From: Deltaproteobacteria bacterium | Lineage (GTDB): Bacteria > Myxococcota_A > Polyangia > Polyangiales > Ga0077539 | Reading direction: 5' to 3' | Assembly (NCBI GenBank): GCA_016704445.1 | Contig: JADJAE010000056.1 | Coordinates: forward strand, 13,023-77,022 | DNA: 64,000 bases | Part shown: positions 49,110 through 59,466 of the stretch, piece by piece | Numbering within the stretch: the first letter of the stretch is position 1 | How the letters are laid out: each line of letters opens with the position of its first letter | Notes under the pieces: model-generated | What the model was told of the DNA's origin: nothing | Database searches by the model: none | The model's input: only the letters and a program-made list of their open reading frames with translations | Position numbers and translations under genes: made by a program

Positions 49110-50620
49110 ATGCCCGACGGCGGTGTACATACCCACGTTGGCGCCCGCGACCCTGTCCGCGACGGGGTCGTGCATGGCCTCGTGCGCGATCACTTCGCGG
49201 CCTTCGCCGAGCAGGCGCAGGAGGGCGGCCGCGCGCTGCCGCGGTACGTCATCGAGGAGTTCGACGCCTTCCTTCGCTGCGGGGTGCTGGCCTGCGGCTT
49301 CATGCGCGCTCGGTGTCGGGGCTGCGGTCACGATCGGCTGGTGGCGTTCTCGTGCAAGCACCGCGGGGTGTGCTCGAGCTGCGGCGGGCGACGCATGAGC
49401 GAGACGGCGGCGCGGCAGTGCGATCGCGTGCTGCCAGCGGTGCCGTATCGCCAGTGGGTGCTCTCGCTGCCGTGGGAGCTGCGGATGCCGGTAGCGCGCG
49501 ATCCGGCGCTGCTCAACGCGGTGTCGCGGGTGTTCTTCGAGGAGGTGCGGGAGTGGCTGCGGGCGGCGGCGGGAGTGGCCGCTCCGGGCGGGACGGTGGA
49601 GGCGGGCACCGTGACGTATGTGCAGAGATGGGGTGGAAGCTTGAATTTGAATCCGCACCTCCATGTTCTGGTGGCGGATGGGGTGTTCGCATGCCGTGAG
49701 GATGGGACGTCGCCGACCTTCGTGGCGATCGCTGCGCCGACGCGCGACGACCTGCGTGGGGTGATCGCTCGGGTGATCGAGCGGCTGGACACGATCGCGC
49801 GCCGCCGGGCGAAGCGCGTAGGGGACGCGGACGGCGGTGGAAGCGACGACGCGATGGAGGGCCTGCGTCGCGCAGCGGGCGGACGTGGGACCTTCGCTCG
49901 GGTCGATGAGAAGGGTGCCCGCGATGACGGGAGCGAGGCTGACGAGCGGGCGCTCGCGCCGATGCTCGTGGCATCGTGTGGGCTCGTCGCAGAGATGGGT
50001 GGGTTCAACCTGCACGCGGGGGTGCGCGTCGAGGCCGACGACCGAAGCGCGCTGGAGCGGCTGTGCCGGTACATGGCGCGGCCCGCGGTGGCGGCGGGGC
50101 GCGTGACGCGGCTGCCTGATGGCAACGTCGCGTCGCCGCGCAGCGCGGGCGCCACGCATCGGGTGATGGGCCCGATGGAATTCATGGCGAGGCTGAGCGC
50201 TCTCGTGCCTCCGCCGAGGACGCCTTTGGTGCGCTACGCATGGGGTGTTCGCGCCACATTCGCCGTGGAGGTCCGCGGTGGTTCCGCTGCCGACCGTGGG
50301 AGCGCAGTGTCCCGGCGCGGCTTCGCCGGAGCACGCGAAGGAACAGGCGGCTCTTCCCGAGGCGAAGGGAGCCTCTGAAACCGCAGCGCCGGTGACGCCC
50401 AAGCGAAGCAGCGATCGCATCGACTGGGCAGAGCCTGTTGTGGCGGGTGTGGGGCGTCGACGCGCTTCGATGTGTTGGGTGCGGAGGACGGTTGAAGATG
50501 ATCGCAGCGCTCACCGAGCGAGCTGGGATCGTGCGCATCCTGGAGCATCTGGGCGTGCCCACCGACGGTGCCCAGGATGCGGCGCGCACGCGACGGTCCG
50601 TGATGGGCCGCGTGCGGTGA
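49110..50620 (+). pseudogene. IS91-family (HUH, Y-type) transposase, broken by two frameshifts
   Basis: N-terminal zinc-finger region (CRGCGHDRLVAFSCKHRGVCSSCGGRRM), the HUH nuclease motif in LNPHLHVLVADGVF and a catalytic-Tyr region RLCRYMARPAVA identify an IS91-type rolling-circle transposase. Two single-base insertions break the frame: near 50239 (VRY must continue as HGVFAPHSPW) and near 50433 (WAE continues as LLWRVWGVDALRCVGCGGRLKMI). Joined, the protein has about 502 residues, ending at TGA 50618-50620. The C-terminal Cys pair CVGCGG fits the family. A run of nine G follows at 50626-50634. Either decayed or mis-sequenced; probably immobile. Confidence 0.88.
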
Positions 50621-50842
50621 AGGTTGGGGGGGGGCGCCGTCCGTGGGATGCGGAGCGACGAAGGCCGTGGTGCGTGCGGGGTGGGCGCGAGCACGGCCGG
50701 TGGGGCGTTGGATTCGGTCAGCGAGCTCTCCCAGGAGATCCGGGAGGAGACCGCGGGAGCGGGCTTTTCGCATACAGGGATGATCTGTCGCCTGCCGCCG
50801 GCAGTTGCCTCTGGCGGTGCGGCGTTGAGTTCCCGACTTGCC

Positions 50843-53800
50843 TCAGCGGCAGAGCGGAGCCGCGGTGAAGCACGATTCGCGACCGAAGGGCTCAGGCGCC
50901 GCGAGGTCGCAGCAGCGCAGCTCGTCGTCGGCCATCCGAACGCAGGTCTCCCCGTCTTCGACCGAGAGGCTGGTCACGCCCGTCAGCCCGGGGATGGCCA
51001 CCGGGGTCAGCTGGCTCGAATCGACGCTGCCGCCGTCGAGCATCCGCGCGATGCCCTGACCCCAGCAGCGCACCGTGCCGTCGAGGAGAAGGGCGCACGA
51101 GTGACGGGAGCCCGCGCCGATGCGCGCGACCCCCGTGAGCCCCGGGACGACGGCGCTCTCCAGGGCCCCGTTCACCGAGACCGTGCCGCGATCGCGGAAG
51201 GTGCCGTCTCCGAGCTGGCCGTGGCTGTTCCTGCCCCAGCACCGCGCTGTTCCGTCGCGCAGCTGCGCGCAGCCGTGCATTTCGCCGAGCGCGATGGCGA
51301 CCGCCTGCCCCGTCCCGTTCACCGCGACGGGCGCCGTGCGCGCGATGGGGCTGCCGGGCTGCGATGTCGGGGTGTGAAGGACCATCCCCCAGCACACGAC
51401 GCCGCTCGCGGTCACGGCACACGTGCTCGAATCGCCTGCATCGAGATCGCTCGCGACCAGGCCGCTCACCGTCACCGGTGCGCTGCGCGCTGTGGTGGTC
51501 CCGTCACCGAGCTGGCCGAAACTGTTGTGACCTGCGCAGCGGACGACGCCCGCCGCGCTCCGAGCGCATGTGTGTCCCGCGCCAGCGCCCATGCCGACGA
51601 CAGCGCCCCAGGCCGGGAGCGGTGTCGGCGCATCGAGTCGCGCTGGGTCGCCGCTACCACGCAAGGTGTTGTCGCCCCAGCACCACGGGATTCCATCCGC
51701 CCGCCACGCGCAGACCTGCGAGCCGCTCGCGGTGACGCCGATCGCGCCTGCCGGGACGGCCACGGGGGACGGCGTCGGTCGCGGGGCGGCGCTGGTCCGT
51801 TGCCAGCAGCGCAGCTCCCCGTGATCGAAGCGGGCGCACGAGGCGAGGCCCGCAGTGAGGAGGTCGGGGCCGCGGGCGCTCAGGATCCTGGTCGGCCGCG
51901 CGACGACCGGGTCAGGCGACGCCTGCACGCCGAGCGAGCCCTGGTAGTTGCCACCCCAGCACCACACCGACCCGTCGCCGCGGATCGCGCACGAGTGGGC
52001 CAGACCCGCGGAGACCTCGGTGACGTCGGTCAGCGAGAGCGGCGTGGGCGTGTCGCGAGCCGTGGTGGTCCCGTCGCCGAGCTGTCCGAACGTGTTGTCT
52101 CCCCAACACCACGCCGAGCCGTCGCTCCGTCGCGCGCAAACGTGCAGCGTGCCCGCGCTCAAGCCCGTCACGTCCAGCAGCGATCCCACCAGGGTCGCGC
52201 GCGCAGCGCCGGCGACCCCGGCGCCGACCGGGAGAGCGCCCCAGCAGAGCACAGCGCCGTCGATCCGTCGGGCGCAGGTGAACCGCGACCCCGCGACGAT
52301 CTGCGCCACGCCGTCGAGCTCGCCGGTGGCACTGACCACGGCTCGCGGCGCGCTGCGGTCGACCGCGCCTCCGTCGCCGAGCTGTCCGTCGTCGGCGTCG
52401 CCCCAGCAGAGCACCCCGCCCGCGCTCGTTCGGACGCAGGTGTGGGCAGCGCCCACGGCCACCTCGGCGGCGTCGGCGATGCCTGCGACGGGCGCTGCGA
52501 CGTAGCGCGCCGCGCCCGCGGCGACGCCGAGCTGCCCGCTATGATTGCTCCCCCAGCACCAGACCGATCCGTCGGTGCGGCGGGCGCAGGCGTGGCTGCT
52601 GCCGACGGAGACCTGCGTCGCCGCCGTGAGCCCTGCGACCTCGACCGGAGACGCGGAGGTCATCGCACTGCCGTCGGGGCCGGGGACGCCAGCGCCCCAG
52701 CAGCTCACGGCCCCGTCCGAGCGCGCGGCGCACACCTGCTGGGATGCCGCATCGATCTGGACGACCCCCCTCAGCCCGAGCACGTAGGCGCCGAGCGGGC
52801 GGTCGACGACGGTGCCGTCACCAAGCATCCCCGCGTAGTTTCGCCCCCAGCACCGGGCTCCGTCTCCCGTGCGCGCGCAGGTGAACATGTCCCCGATGGT
52901 GAGCCCCCCGAACGTGTCGCAGTCGCGCGCGCAGCAGCGCCCCTCCGCGCACGATGCGCCCGGGCCGCACACGACGCCGCAGCCACCGCAGTGGGCGTCG
53001 CTCGATAGGGACGCCTCGCAGCCGTTGCTCGCCACGCCGTCGCAGTCGCCGTGCCCCGCCTCGCACACGCTGAACCCGCAGCGCCCGCCCGCGCACTCGG
53101 GCGCGGCGTGGGGAAACGAGCACGCGCTGCCGCAGGCGCCGCACTGGCTGGCGTCGCTGGCGAGCGTCACTTCGCAGCCGTTGGCCTCGGCGCCGTCGCA
53201 GCTCGCGAGGCCCGGCGCGCACACCGCCGCGGAACACGCCGCCGCCACGCACGTCCGCCCCGCGGTGCAAGCCGTCGCGCAGGCGCCGCAGTGGGCGCTG
53301 TCGGCGGTAGTGTCGACCTCGCAGCCGTTGCTCGCGACGCCGTCGCAGTCGCTCCAGCCCGCCGCGCACGCGAGCCCGCACGCTCCGGCCGCGCAGGTCG
53401 CTGTCGAATGGGGCCCCGCCGCGCACGCGCGCCCGCAGGCCCCGCAGGAGACCGGCGCCGCGAGGTCGGCCTCGCAACCGTTGCCTGCCGCGCCGTCGCA
53501 GTCGGCCGTGGCCTCGGCGCAGCGTCCGATGCCGCACGCACCATCGCGGCACACAGGGGTCGCGTAGGGGACGACGCAGGCGGCGCCGCACGCGCCGCAG
53601 TGGCTCGCGTCGTCGTCGAGGGCGATCTCGCAGCCGTTGCTCGCGCTGCCGTCACAATCGGCGCGGCCCGCGGCGCAGGCTCCGAGCGAGCACGACCCCG
53701 CGGCGCACACCGCCGACGCGCCCGGAAACGAGCAGGTCACCCCGCACGCGCCGCAGTGGGCGACCTCGTCGGCGGTGTTCGCTTCGCACCCGTTGCTGGC

Positions 53801-55159
53801 GTCTCCATCGCAGTCGGCGAAGCCCGTCGCACAGGCCGCGAGGGCGCACGCGCCTGCCGCGCAGGTCGCCGCGCCGTGGGGGAAGGCGCACCGAACGTTG
53901 CACGCGCCGCAGTGGTCCGTGTCCGCCGCGAGCGCGACCTCGCAGCCGTTGGCCTCGGCGCCGTCGCAGTTGCCGCGGCCCACGGCGCACACCGTCGCCG
54001 AGCATGCGCCAGCGACGCAGGTGCGGCCGTCGGCGCAGGCGACCCCGCAGGCGCCGCAGTGGGAGCCGTCGGCGGCGGTGTTCACCTCGCAGCCGTCGGT
54101 CGCGTCCCCGTCGCAGTCGGCGTACCCGACGGAGCAGGTGATGCCGCAGGCGCCTGCCGCGCAGACAGCGGCGGCGTGGGGGCCGGGCGCGGGGCAGGTC
54201 GTGTGGCAGGCGCCGCAGCGGGCGGGCGTCGTGAGGTCGGCCTCGCAGCCGTTGGAGGGCGCGCCGTCGCAATCGCCGCGTCCTGGCGCGCAGGCGACGC
54301 GGGTGCAGACGCCGACCTCGCAGCGCCCGGCCGCTCCGTCGAGGGGACAGGCCGTACCGTCAGGGGCGTTGGGGCGCGTGCAGGTGCCCGTGGTGGGCAG
54401 ACAGCTCCCGGCGGCGTGGCAGGCGTCGGCGGGCGCGCACGTGACACCGGCGCAGCGACAGGCGTCGCCGACGCCGTTGCCGAGGCTGTCGCGTTGGTCG
54501 GGGTTGGCGACGGTGAGGCAGTTGTCGGCGTGGTCGAGCGCGCCGTCGCGGTCGCGGTCGATCGCGGGCCGGTCGATGCGGAACTTGATTCGCAGCGTCC
54601 GGCCGTTGACGAGGGGCGCGAACTCGCTCCGGTCGACGGTGCGAAACTCGCGCTCGTTGCGGACGACGTCGACGTCGGCGAAGCCGAAGCTCGCGGAGCC
54701 CACCGCCGCGGGCCGGGACGAGGACGCGCACGCGGTAGGTGGCGCTCGGCGAGAGGTTGGCGTTGTTGGTGTGCCAGCGGGCGAGGAAGTAGCCCTCCGG
54801 GTCGGCGTCGCCGTCGTCGTCGTCGGGGTCGCAAGGCGTCCCCGCGAAGTGGACGCGGAGGCGCTCGCGGCTGGGGCCGGTGGTGGTCGTGAAGGTCGCG
54901 AGGGTGCGGCGGGTGACGCCCGAGGGGGTGATCTCGTCGATGCGGACGACGGGCGCCGCCGCGGCGACGAAGTCACCGAGCCGCGCGGGCCGCGGCACCA
55001 TCGGCGGCAGGAACAAGAATCCCGCGGTGCCCTCCGAGTGGAGTTCATCGGAGATGGCCCTCTGTACGACGGAGGTGGAGGTGTCGACGGCGGGCGCGGC
55101 ACACGACATCACGCCTGCCAAGGCAGGCAGGAGCAGGGAGCGACTCTCGGCGATCTCAT
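50843..55159 (-). CDS. Giant RCC1-repeat, Cys-repeat lipoprotein (two frameshifts near 54707 and 55138)
   Basis: About 1438 residues. A lipobox (LAGVMSC) is followed by a beta-rich domain, one TSP3-like calcium motif (DRDRDGALDHADNC, about 205), nine Cys repeats of the form NGCE..HCGACG..C (about 300-740) and 14 RCC1-type units (CARRSDGSAWCWGDNTFGQLG; about 760-1430), enough for two seven-bladed propellers. Two one-base shifts occur: near 54707 (VLVPA to AAVGSASFGF) and near 55138, where one more C gives a clean signal MRSPRVAPLLLPALAG. ATG 55157-55159 has AAAGGA upstream and a sigma-54 promoter at 55201-55216. Function unknown; surface adhesion or recognition is my inference. Confidence 0.82.
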
Positions 55160-55200
55160 TGTGCGACGGGTCCTTTCGGGAACGAGGGCTCACCCGGCTG

Positions 55201-55216
55201 AGCAAGCTGCGTTCCG
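55201..55216 (-). promoter_or_regulatory. Sigma-54 (-24/-12) promoter of the RCC1 gene
   Basis: Reverse strand cggaacgcagcttgct: GG and GC exactly ten bases apart, with ACG and TTGCT matching consensus TGGCACG-N4-TTGCW. Expected transcription start near 55190, leaving about 30 bases of leader with AAAGGA before ATG 55159. Paired dyads lie 43-80 bases further upstream. Confidence 0.6.
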
Positions 55217-55258
55217 TCTCGAATGCCGCGCGTTGCGAGGTACGACGAAGCGTACTGT

Positions 55259-55297
55259 GTTGCGGTCGCGCAACGAGGGGTGCTGCGCCTACGCAAC
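55259..55297. promoter_or_regulatory. Paired dyads RYTGCG-N4-CGCAAC (candidate activator sites)
   Basis: gttgcg-gtcg-cgcaac (55259-55274) and gctgcg-ccta-cgcaac (55282-55297), centres 23 bases apart, upstream of the sigma-54 promoter. The same motif recurs at 60395-60430. The position is that of enhancer sites for sigma-54 activators. Confidence 0.6.
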
Positions 55298-55329
55298 AGG
55301 GGCGCCGATCGTCGGAACTGCGGAATGCT

Positions 55330-55902
55330 CTATCCCATGCGCACGAGCCGACCGGGGCGCGCGTCGGTCATCCGATCGCTCTCCACGATGACCTCGCCGG
55401 CCACCGTCGTCGCGCGATAGCCCGTCGCGTGCTGGACCAGACGCCTGCCACCAGCGGGCAGGTCAGCGGCCATGCGCGGGCGGTGCAGCGCGAGCTTCTC
55501 CGGGTCGATGACGTTGAGGTCGGCCCGCTGACCGACGACGGTTCCGCGGTCGCGCAGGTCGATGTCGGCCCAGTGGGTGAGCGCAAAGGTGGCGCAGCTG
55601 GCGTCGCAGACCGTCCCTACGTGGGCGCCGCCGTCGGAGAGACCGACGAGCGCGAGGGGGTGGCCCATCATCGCGCGCGCGTCGTCGAGCGAGTGTTCGG
55701 TGTAGTTGCAGGGCGTGAAGTACAGCAGCTCGCGGCCGACGTGGCCGAGCAGCGCGTCACAGTGAACGTCGAGCGGCGGGCGCCCCGACGCCTGGGCCTC
55801 GGCGTAGAGCGACGGCTCGACCGAGGGCTCGTACTTGAGACGGGCACCGAGGCGGAAGAGCCGCCAGCGAGCTCTCCAGCGGGCAATGAGTGATCTGGTA
55901 AC
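55330..55902 (-). pseudogene. N-acyl-D-amino-acid deacylase remnant
   Basis: Only the C-terminal third of a D-aminoacylase/amidohydrolase survives: LKYEPSVEPSLYAEA, LLYFTPCNYTEHSLDDARAMMGHP, LVGLSDGGAHVGTVCDASCATFALTHWA, then RGTVVGQRADLNVIDPEKL and DLPAGGRRLVQHATGYRATTVAGEVIVESD to TAG 55330. Roughly 350 N-terminal residues are absent, and about 25 residues normally present between THWA and the ADLNVID motif are missing. Codon sense fades above about 55900. It lies between two lipoprotein genes of another kind and has clearly decayed. Confidence 0.85.
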
Positions 55903-55963
55903 TGCAGTGGATCCGTGCCCGAGAGGTCGGGGCGTTGGTTCGGCTTCCCTTCGCTGGAACTCG

Positions 55964-57847
55964 TCAGTGGGTGGCCAGGAGAAACCCGAACAACGGGGGC
56001 TCCGTGGGACCCATGATCACCCGGGTCGGGGCCGCCATGGGGCCCGCGGTGCCGCCGACGAACACGCTCACAGCGTTGCCGATCGGGTCACCGACGATCA
56101 GGTCCGCGATGCCGTCACCGTTCGAGCCGACATTGATGACGAGTGACTGACCGAAGAATCGGTTGCCGGCGCCCAAGAAGGTCCACGTCGGCGCCGCGGA
56201 CACGCCCGCCGCGCCGCCCGCGTACACGGTGACGGTGCCCATCTCGCGTTCGGCCGAGCGTCCGTTGGGCGCGCCGATCGCGAGGTCCGCGAAGCCGTCG
56301 CCGTTGAGGTCACCTCCCATCGACATGGCCGTTCCGAGTCCGCCGTGGTCCGTGCCGTCGATCACCCGAGCAGGCATCGCCGCCAGGCCACTCGCACTCC
56401 CCGCGTACACCCTGACCCGGCCCGCGTAAATCACGTCGCCGAAGGAGCTCGCCGGCGATCCGACCGCAAGGTCCGCGAGGCCGTCGCCGTTGACGTCGCC
56501 GAGGGCCAACGTGGTGCCGAACGACGCGTCCATCTCGTCGCTCGTCAGGGTCACGACGGGCACCGCCGCGAAGCGCGCCCCGTCGCCACGAAACACGGAG
56601 ACCGTGCCCGAGCGCCGCGCGCCGCCGCGAGAGATGCCGTACGCCCCCACGATCAGTTCCGCGTGGCCGTCGCCGTCCATGTCGCTGCCTCCCGCGACGT
56701 TGGTACCGAAGAGGTAGCTATCGGCCGCGCCCTCGATGGTGAACGCGGGAGACCGCCCGGGCCCGCGCAGCCCGCCCGCGAACACCAGGACGCGACCTTC
56801 GTTGCTCTCGACGGTACGCGAGTAGCCCATCTCACCCACGGCGAGGTCGGCGTAGCCGTCGCCGTCAACGTCGCCGACACCCGCCAGCGAACTCCCCATG
56901 CCGGCGTCTGGATGGTCTGCGTCCACGAGGACCACGGGAGCCGCTACGAGCCCCGACGCCGAACCGAAGTAGACGCGAACCCGCCCCTCGCTCAGATCTT
57001 CGGTCCTGGCGATCGTGTCCTGAAACACCAGGTCGCCGAACCCGTCTCCGTTAAGGTCGCCCGGACTCACCAGGGTGCCGAATTCGCCACGCCCGCTGCG
57101 TCCGGTGAGGGTCGACGCGGGCGTCGTCGACAGACCCGCCGCCCCGCCAAGGAAGACCGAAATCGTAAGGTTCTCGCGATCCGGGCTGGTGCCGACCGCG
57201 ATGTCGACGAAGCCGTCGCCGTTGACGTCGAGGTGCGCCCCTGCACTTCCGTCCACCGCGGCGTCCCGTCGGCCCACGAGGAACTGCCACGTCGGGCTCA
57301 TCTCCCCGACGGCGACGGCGCCGTTGCGGGCCTGCACCCGCCAGAACCACCAGCCGGCGTCGAGCGCAGCCTCTGGCCGGGTTGCGGCCCCCGTCACGTT
57401 GATCGTCCTGCGATCGCGGTCACAGGCACGGTCGCGACACAACTCCACGGTCGCGCCGTCGGCGCCCTCGGGGAGCACCCAACGCAGCGTCGGGCGCTGC
57501 GACGTCACGGCGCTGGTGCTCAGCGGCGCGATCGGACGTGCGCGGATCGGTGGTGGCCCCACGTCGGCGACGTCCGCAACACCCACGACGTCCGGCGCAT
57601 CGTCCGATTCGCGTACATCCCGGACCTCGGGTCGATCGATTCCCACGGAGACGTCGACCTGGGTGCTCCCCCGATCAGTCAGCGCGTCGGCGGCGTCGAC
57701 CGCAGCGTCACGCCCCACGTCAGCGGCGGCATCTCGGCTGGAGTTGCTGCCCGCGTCGGGCGACTGGCCAGGCGTGTCCACACAGGCGGGGACGCTGACC
57801 AGTGCTCCGAGCGTGCATGCCATCACGAGTCTTTCGCTGATGCTCAT
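55964..57847 (-). CDS. FG-GAP (integrin-like propeller) lipoprotein
   Basis: 627 residues: lipobox VSVPAC, an Asp/Ala/Val-rich linker to about residue 100, a fibronectin-like domain (RPTLRWVLPEGADGATVELC) and seven FG-GAP/calcium repeats of the form D.NGDG.ADLAVG spaced about 60 residues apart from about residue 205 on, which would close a seven-bladed integrin-type propeller. ATG 57845-57847 with GAGG eight bases upstream. Exported and surface exposed by inference; ligand unknown. Same strand as the RCC1 gene, from which a pseudogene separates it. Confidence 0.85.
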   Translation of the reverse strand: MSISERLVMACTLGALVSVPACVDTPGQSPDAGSNSSRDAAADVGRDAAVDAADALTDRGSTQVDVSVGIDRPEVRDVRESDDAPDVVGVADVADVGPPPIRARPIAPLSTSAVTSQRPTLRWVLPEGADGATVELCRDRACDRDRRTINVTGAATRPEAALDAGWWFWRVQARNGAVAVGEMSPTWQFLVGRRDAAVDGSAGAHLDVNGDGFVDIAVGTSPDRENLTISVFLGGAAGLSTTPASTLTGRSGRGEFGTLVSPGDLNGDGFGDLVFQDTIARTEDLSEGRVRVYFGSASGLVAAPVVLVDADHPDAGMGSSLAGVGDVDGDGYADLAVGEMGYSRTVESNEGRVLVFAGGLRGPGRSPAFTIEGAADSYLFGTNVAGGSDMDGDGHAELIVGAYGISRGGARRSGTVSVFRGDGARFAAVPVVTLTSDEMDASFGTTLALGDVNGDGLADLAVGSPASSFGDVIYAGRVRVYAGSASGLAAMPARVIDGTDHGGLGTAMSMGGDLNGDGFADLAIGAPNGRSAEREMGTVTVYAGGAAGVSAAPTWTFLGAGNRFFGQSLVINVGSNGDGIADLIVGDPIGNAVSVFVGGTAGPMAAPTRVIMGPTEPPLFGFLLATH

Positions 57848-57874
57848 TGATTTCGCCTCATGGTGTTCCGCTCC

Positions 57875-57890
57875 TGCACGATGGAGACCA
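57875..57890 (-). promoter_or_regulatory. Weak -24/-12-like match upstream of the FG-GAP gene
   Basis: Reverse strand tggtctccatcgtgca keeps TGG and TGC at sigma-54 spacing but the middle does not match. Start site would be near 57864, giving a 16-base leader. No RYTGCG-N4-CGCAAC dyad is seen above it. The remainder of 57848-58104 shows nothing I can support. Confidence 0.25.
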
Positions 57891-58104
57891 GCGCGTCGAC
57901 TCCGGCGGGGCGTCGTGGGATTCGGAGTACGCGATGGCGCCGCGCGGGAAGGCGGCGGCTGCGCGTTCGGCGCCGCCCCAGCGACCGCAGGACTGGTCTT
58001 CGCGGTGCGCCTGGGGAAGGGGTGACGACTCGACCCGCGCGTGGCGCTGCTCGCCGGCCCTCCCCAGCGCGGTCTGCCGCGTCACGTTCGAGGCGGCGGG
58101 CCGA

Positions 58105-59466
58105 TCAGCGCCAGGCGTTGCTGACGGTGCGGTAGACGCCAGTGACCGTCGCGCCGTAACCGAGCACGGGGCCGTCGGAGTTGGGCGTCGCCCACACGCG
58201 GCCTGCGTGCATCCAGAACGCGATGGTGGCGACGTTGACGGACCTCGCGCCGAGGCCGATGTCGGCGAGCGTGACGCCCGCGGGCAGGTCGGGCAGACGC
58301 GCGGGCAACGCGCCCGGGAGGAAGAAGCAGCGCCAGCGCGGCGCCGCATCAATCGACGGTGCCAAGAACACTCCGAAGGCATCGGCGCCGTCGGCAGATG
58401 CCTGGACGGTGAGCGCGCCGAGCGAGTCGCCCGACGCGTCGAGGGCGGTGACGTTCGGCACGGACAGGCGCTCGGCGCCGTCGAAGCGGTGCACGAACAG
58501 GTTGGTCGTGACCGCGTCGGCTTCGAAGCGGACGGCGCCGAGGTTCGGCGCGAGCTCGCCGTCGACGACCTCGAAGTTGGCCTCGATCGCCGACGGGGTC
58601 ACGGCGAGTCGCGCGACGCCGACGCTGACGGTCGAGCGCTGGTACTGCGTGTCGAGTTGCCAGACGCGCGGCGTCGGGTCGCCGCGCAGCCCGACGCCTG
58701 CGATCGAGCTCGGGGCCGGCGTCGCGATCGGGACGGTGACGGTGCGAAACCCGCTGGGCGCGGCCGGCAGCGTCACCGTAACGCCGTCCCGCGGCGACCC
58801 ATCGCGCACCAGCGCCTGGCTGCGGGCGATGCGCGTCGCATGACCGTCGACCAGCTCTAGCGCCGTCACCGCGAGCGGCAGCTCGGGGAACTCGAGGTAG
58901 TAGAGGGTCTGGAAGCTGGTCTGGCCGGGTGACAACGGCATGCTCAAGTCGGTGTTGAGTGCGTCGAACCACACGAACGCGTCACGCGCGGCGCCGGTGA
59001 TGGTTCCTTCGAGCCGCACACCGCCGCCCTCGCCGAAATCGATCGGCGCATCGAGTCGAATTACACCGTCCGGGGCCTCGGTCAGGCCGACGATGGAGAC
59101 GGCGGAGAAGCCGCGCCGCGCCGCCGTCAGCGTCCACGGACCTCCGCGCGTTGGAAGGTCCATCGCCGCCTCGCCGGCCTCGTCGGTGACGGCCTCCACG
59201 GGCATCGCGTCGCCTCCGACCGCCCTGATCGTCACGCCTCGCAGCGGTCGCACCGGCGCCGGACCCGTCACCACGCGGATGCGTCCCGCGAGCCGCGGCG
59301 CGTCGCCCGGGGCGATCACGTCGGGCCGCGGCGCGTCGCCCGGAGCGAGCACGTCGGGGGTGCCGGAGCCACCATCGAACAGCGCGCCGCCGTCGCGGTC
59401 GAAGGCCGAGGGCTGAGCATCGCAACCCGCGAGCGCCAAAAGCAGGAGGCATCGTCGCAGAGTCAT
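58105..59466 (-). CDS. Lipoprotein with carboxypeptidase-regulatory-like domain
   Basis: 453-residue lipoprotein (LLLALAGC) with a Gly/Asp/Pro linker containing a repeated DVxAPGDAPR, then a carboxypeptidase-regulatory-like beta sandwich (RGVTIRAVGGD..VTDEAGEAAMDLPTRGGPWTLTAARRGFSAV, about 60-115) and a long beta-rich remainder with no recognised family. The ATG at 59464-59466 overlaps the stop of the upstream Cys-rich lipoprotein gene, so the two are translationally coupled and under the putative sigma-54 promoter at 60291-60306. Confidence 0.8.
   Translation of the reverse strand: MTLRRCLLLLALAGCDAQPSAFDRDGGALFDGGSGTPDVLAPGDAPRPDVIAPGDAPRLAGRIRVVTGPAPVRPLRGVTIRAVGGDAMPVEAVTDEAGEAAMDLPTRGGPWTLTAARRGFSAVSIVGLTEAPDGVIRLDAPIDFGEGGGVRLEGTITGAARDAFVWFDALNTDLSMPLSPGQTSFQTLYYLEFPELPLAVTALELVDGHATRIARSQALVRDGSPRDGVTVTLPAAPSGFRTVTVPIATPAPSSIAGVGLRGDPTPRVWQLDTQYQRSTVSVGVARLAVTPSAIEANFEVVDGELAPNLGAVRFEADAVTTNLFVHRFDGAERLSVPNVTALDASGDSLGALTVQASADGADAFGVFLAPSIDAAPRWRCFFLPGALPARLPDLPAGVTLADIGLGARSVNVATIAFWMHAGRVWATPNSDGPVLGYGATVTGVYRTVSNAWR

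Noticed and set aside
55160..55205. TTG at 55203-55205 as start of the RCC1 lipoprotein
   Set aside because: It lies within the -12 region of the sigma-54 promoter and would give a poor signal peptide; ATG 55159 is better supported.
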